A stretch of DNA of 64,000 nucleotides. It comes from Psilocybe azurescens. Its lineage: Eukaryota; Basidiomycota; Agaricomycetes; Agaricales; Agrocybaceae. Below the pieces are notes generated by a model that was not told where the DNA came from, did no database searches, and saw nothing but the letters and a program-made list of their open reading frames with translations. Numbering within the stretch: the stretch's first letter is position 1; each line of letters begins with the position of its first letter. Below, one piece after another: positions 61,441-64,000 of this stretch. The stretch spans positions 39,397-103,396 of the forward strand of contig JAJIRX010000157.1 in the NCBI GenBank assembly GCA_023853785.1. The letters run 5' to 3'. A program made the position numbers and the translations under genes.

Positions 61441-64000
61441 CTATCCCTGACGAGGTCTTTTGCTTTTCTCTGTAGCAGGCGAAATGTCAGTACGTGGACG
61501 CTTCCCTGGTCGTCCAGGTGTCGGACTACGGGACACCATTGGTGAAGGGCGGGGTGATGCGAGACGTGGTGAACGGCGACGGTCATTTGTATCATTCTGT
61601 GATAGTAGAGGCGGAGTAAGAAGAGACTGCGTTGCAACAAGAGTAAGGGGAGGCACAGCCGACAAAGTTGGTTCGGGACCGATATCTGCCGACTCTCTAC
61701 CGATATCGACCGACTCGGAGCCGCGGCAACCGACAATTCAACGCCATTACCCGACCTCAGACCCGACATTGACATCATCGGGACCGAAAGTAATCGGTCC
61801 CAAATGCGTTCGATGTTTCAGCCAAGTTCAGCAGACTTTCGAGTGCTTGCAAGGTGGGAGAAGTGTGTGTGGTATATGAAGCCAACTCAGCTGAAGTGGC
61901 GTTTCCTGGCACCGTTGAAGCAGCTTGATGAGTACCGGCTACAATAATGTGGGCACTGTATGTGGCCTGCTCCTGCGAGTTATTGGGTGTTGGCGGAATC
62001 AATTGCACGGAAGGAAAATCTTTACGAACCGACGAGATAAGTTCTCGTTGTTCTTCCTGTGCGTCGTTAACGCGTATCATCGAGTTTGAGGGATCGGGGC
62101 CGGAAACGGAATCATCCTCCCGCTGTTCTACCATCGGCGGTGATATCGGAACATAGGGGCCGGAATCCGAATCGTCTTGTCGGCGCGGTTCAACTATCGG
62201 CACTATTGTCGGTACCGATTCACCGCCTGCTACGCTCCCGATGTCGGCACTTAATTCCACCGTCTGCGTGATGGAATTGGCATCGACATTCTTTGCTTCA
62301 TATGGACCATCGGATACCAATTCTGCGTCCTTTTCCACTTCCATATCGTTGCCGATGAGGTCGTCCTCTACCGACTGGATCGGCCCGATGCACCTATGAT
62401 TCAGAATGAGCATACCATTTGCACTTAACTTGCGGAGAATAGTGGAAATGTCTGAAAATTGTGTTTCAAACATATCCAATTTCCCCAAAATGTCGTTCAT
62501 TTTGCCCTCCAGCTGAGTGACACGGTGACCGAGACCGGCATTCGGTCTGTGCGCTGCCGACTTCTCCAACTCGACACAAGCTAGATTGCAATCGTATGCC
62601 ATTGATAACGCTGAGGCGGCATCTGCAGTGACCGAGTCCAACTTTGTCGACAATATGTCCACACGAGCCGCCAGCTCTTCATTGTCGGTGGCCGGGCAGG
62701 TCTATTGGTTATTGTAAAATATGAAAAATCAAAAGATAAACAGGACACGTACCACGATTTTTCCCCTTTTCAATAGCTGAAAAGCGGCCCGTATAATGTT
62801 CGTCAGACGGTGCCGATACCTCCCGAATATGCCGAGCCGACGTCCCTGCCCGTGTCCACGCTGACCTCGATGATTCTGCCACGACTGCAGTAGCAGGGAT
62901 TTCCAAAATATCCATCTGTACATCTTCGTCTTCTTCATCGTACTCTTCCTCCTCAGCCGATGGTTCATCCGATACTTCAATGATGCGCCGAGATTTCGGC
63001 TTCCTCGATGTCGACGACTTTCGTCTATTGCGGTGGCTGATTGCTCTAATTCCGAGACTACATTTCACCTTTTGTCGATTGCACCGAAAACATGCTCCAC
63101 GTCCTTGAACCCGATCGTAGCAGTCGGCGTTTGCTCGTCGGCACCGATCGCACGGTATCGGGTTCAGCTTTCCCTGTAGGCTTTGGTTGGATTTCAACAA
63201 GCTCGTCTATTTCGGAAGAATCTTCGCGTGGTGCTTCACGATGCTCGCTGTATTCTGAACTTGAGTTGCGTTGTCGATGACGGCGCCGATCGGTCCCGAC
63301 TACGCGGCCCCGATGCTCTTCGCGCTGGTGTTCGGGCGTCCGTGGCATCCTCTTCTTCGGCAACAATCCTTTCGGCCATCCATATAGTTCGCGTGTGGCC
63401 TCAATTTGTGGGCGTTGAGCATCATGCGCGATGCTCACTTCGTATTCGGGCGATTCAGTTCGAACCCGTGACGGCCGACGACGGACGCGTCTGGTAATCT
63501 GCTCATCCATTGGTTGTTGTGGATCCTGGGCTGATGGTATTCTACGCATTGCGTCGCTGTTTGATGTGTTACCAGCTCTCAAAGGCACGTCTTGAACGAC
63601 TGAGTGTGTGGCCGGTTGCGATATCATGCCCGGCGTTGCTACTGCAGTGGCTATGCGGCTCATCGGCCCCGTTACCATCTTGTCAAAAGCCTCCATGTTT
63701 TGTATGTGCTGTCTCAGAAATTCGGGTGCGTCCAGCTTGCTTTACCTCTTTCCACTTTCAAAAAGCTCCAGAAAAATATCGGCTGGTCGAAGACTTCCTG
63801 CAAATGCGCCACTTCGGGACCGGTTTTACAATTAAGTTCGAATATCGCTCGCTGAGTGGTCGCTTCAGTGAATTTTACTTGTAACAGCGTATGATTTCTC
63901 ACCAATTCATGTTTCTTCTCCTTTATTACACTCGCAACTTTGCCATCGTAATCCACGGCGGATACTATCATCGACATCACGAAGGGCTTTGATGAGGTCG
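61441..64000 (-). CDS. KDZ-element accessory ORF3 with Zn2Cys6-like cluster (5' end outside window)
   Basis: Runs in from the right edge. Segments in order: KVASVIKEKKHELVRNHTLLQ; MEAFDKMVTGPMSRIATAV; RRPSRVRTESPEYEVSIA; ELYGWPKGLLPKKRM; then a cysteine cluster IPCDRCRRANADC plus ACFRCNRQKVKC at 63165-63060, spacing C-x2-C-x6-C-x9-C-x2-C-x6-C, matching the fungal Zn2Cys6 pattern; an acidic stretch (EEEEYDEEDEDVQMD); a coiled-coil-like region (VTQLEGKMNDILGKLDMFETQF); and an Arg/Pro-rich end GRPGKRPRTDISPATEKSKRPRQG. The cluster is internal rather than N-terminal. It could be a DNA-binding partner of the transposase. The exon joins are approximate. Confidence 0.5.

Larger units (their letters stand above)
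52111..64000. mobile_element. large KDZ-type DNA transposon, right end outside window
   Basis: Block holding a KDZ transposase, two to three accessory genes and dense TCGGNNCCGA palindromes. The left edge is set only by where the accessory ORF and the motif stop; the right edge is not in the window. KDZ elements in mushrooms commonly carry accessory ORFs and a cysteine cluster (CxC) fused to the transposase. No TET/JBP dioxygenase motif was seen in the visible part. Confidence 0.65.

Noticed and set aside
52111..64000. TET/JBP dioxygenase gene inside the KDZ element
   Set aside because: Such genes accompany some fungal KDZ elements, but no HxD...H...R arrangement was visible in the frames here; one could still lie right of the window.

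Overview
The window is nuclear DNA from a filamentous basidiomycete, probably an Agaricomycete. Genes are split by many short introns (about 48-85 nt, GT-AG with CTNA-like branch sites). The gene set is typical of that group: FMO-like monooxygenases, a P450, tandem type-B carboxylesterases, paired GH47 mannosidases, a DUF6534-like membrane protein and a KDZ (Kyakuja-Dileera-Zisupton) transposon. No rRNA, tRNA or CRISPR array was recognised.

Layout. At 1.7-12.6 kb a CaM-kinase-like gene (minus) is flanked by an inverted duplication. On the left, an unknown-family gene U1 (+) converges on FMO-1 (-). On the right, FMO-2 (+) converges on U2 (-). A 434-bp MITE-like element lies beside FMO-2. Two more decayed members of the unknown family follow (U3 at 14.1-14.8 kb, U4 at 18.9-19.5 kb), with a peroxisomal dienoyl-CoA isomerase between them. 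At 20.3-24.6 kb there are two plus-strand housekeeping genes, a USP5/UBP14 deubiquitinase and the retromer subunit VPS29. A P450 (minus) and a DUF6534-like membrane protein (plus) occupy 25.9-32 kb. Three tandem secreted carboxylesterase/lipase copies fill 32.7-41.8 kb: the first looks intact, the second has one frameshift and the third has several. Two GH47 alpha-1,2-mannosidase paralogs (both minus) flank a GC-rich SSZ1-type Hsp70 gene at 42.1-51.1 kb.

From about 52.1 kb to the right edge the DNA looks like one large KDZ-type mobile element. The transposase (minus, with a CxC2-like cysteine cluster, then DGNF, YDI and ESLW motifs) is transcribed divergently from an accessory ORF (plus). A second accessory gene (minus) encodes a Zn2Cys6-like cysteine cluster and runs off the right end. 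A further minus-strand accessory ORF lies at the left. This 12 kb carries at least 22 exact copies of the palindrome TCGGNNCCGA on coding and non-coding DNA alike; I noticed none in the first 52 kb. Zn2Cys6 proteins classically bind CGG triplets, so a self-recognising system (element-encoded cluster protein plus dispersed CGG/CCG sites) is my main candidate for something undescribed.

Caveat. Many otherwise well-conserved genes (kinase, USP5, esterases 2 and 3, GH47-1, SSZ1, transposase) are broken by single-base indels, most of them in homopolymer runs. That pattern suggests assembly or sequencing error at least as much as real pseudogenes. Protein descriptions here follow the conserved reading frame and say where it breaks.
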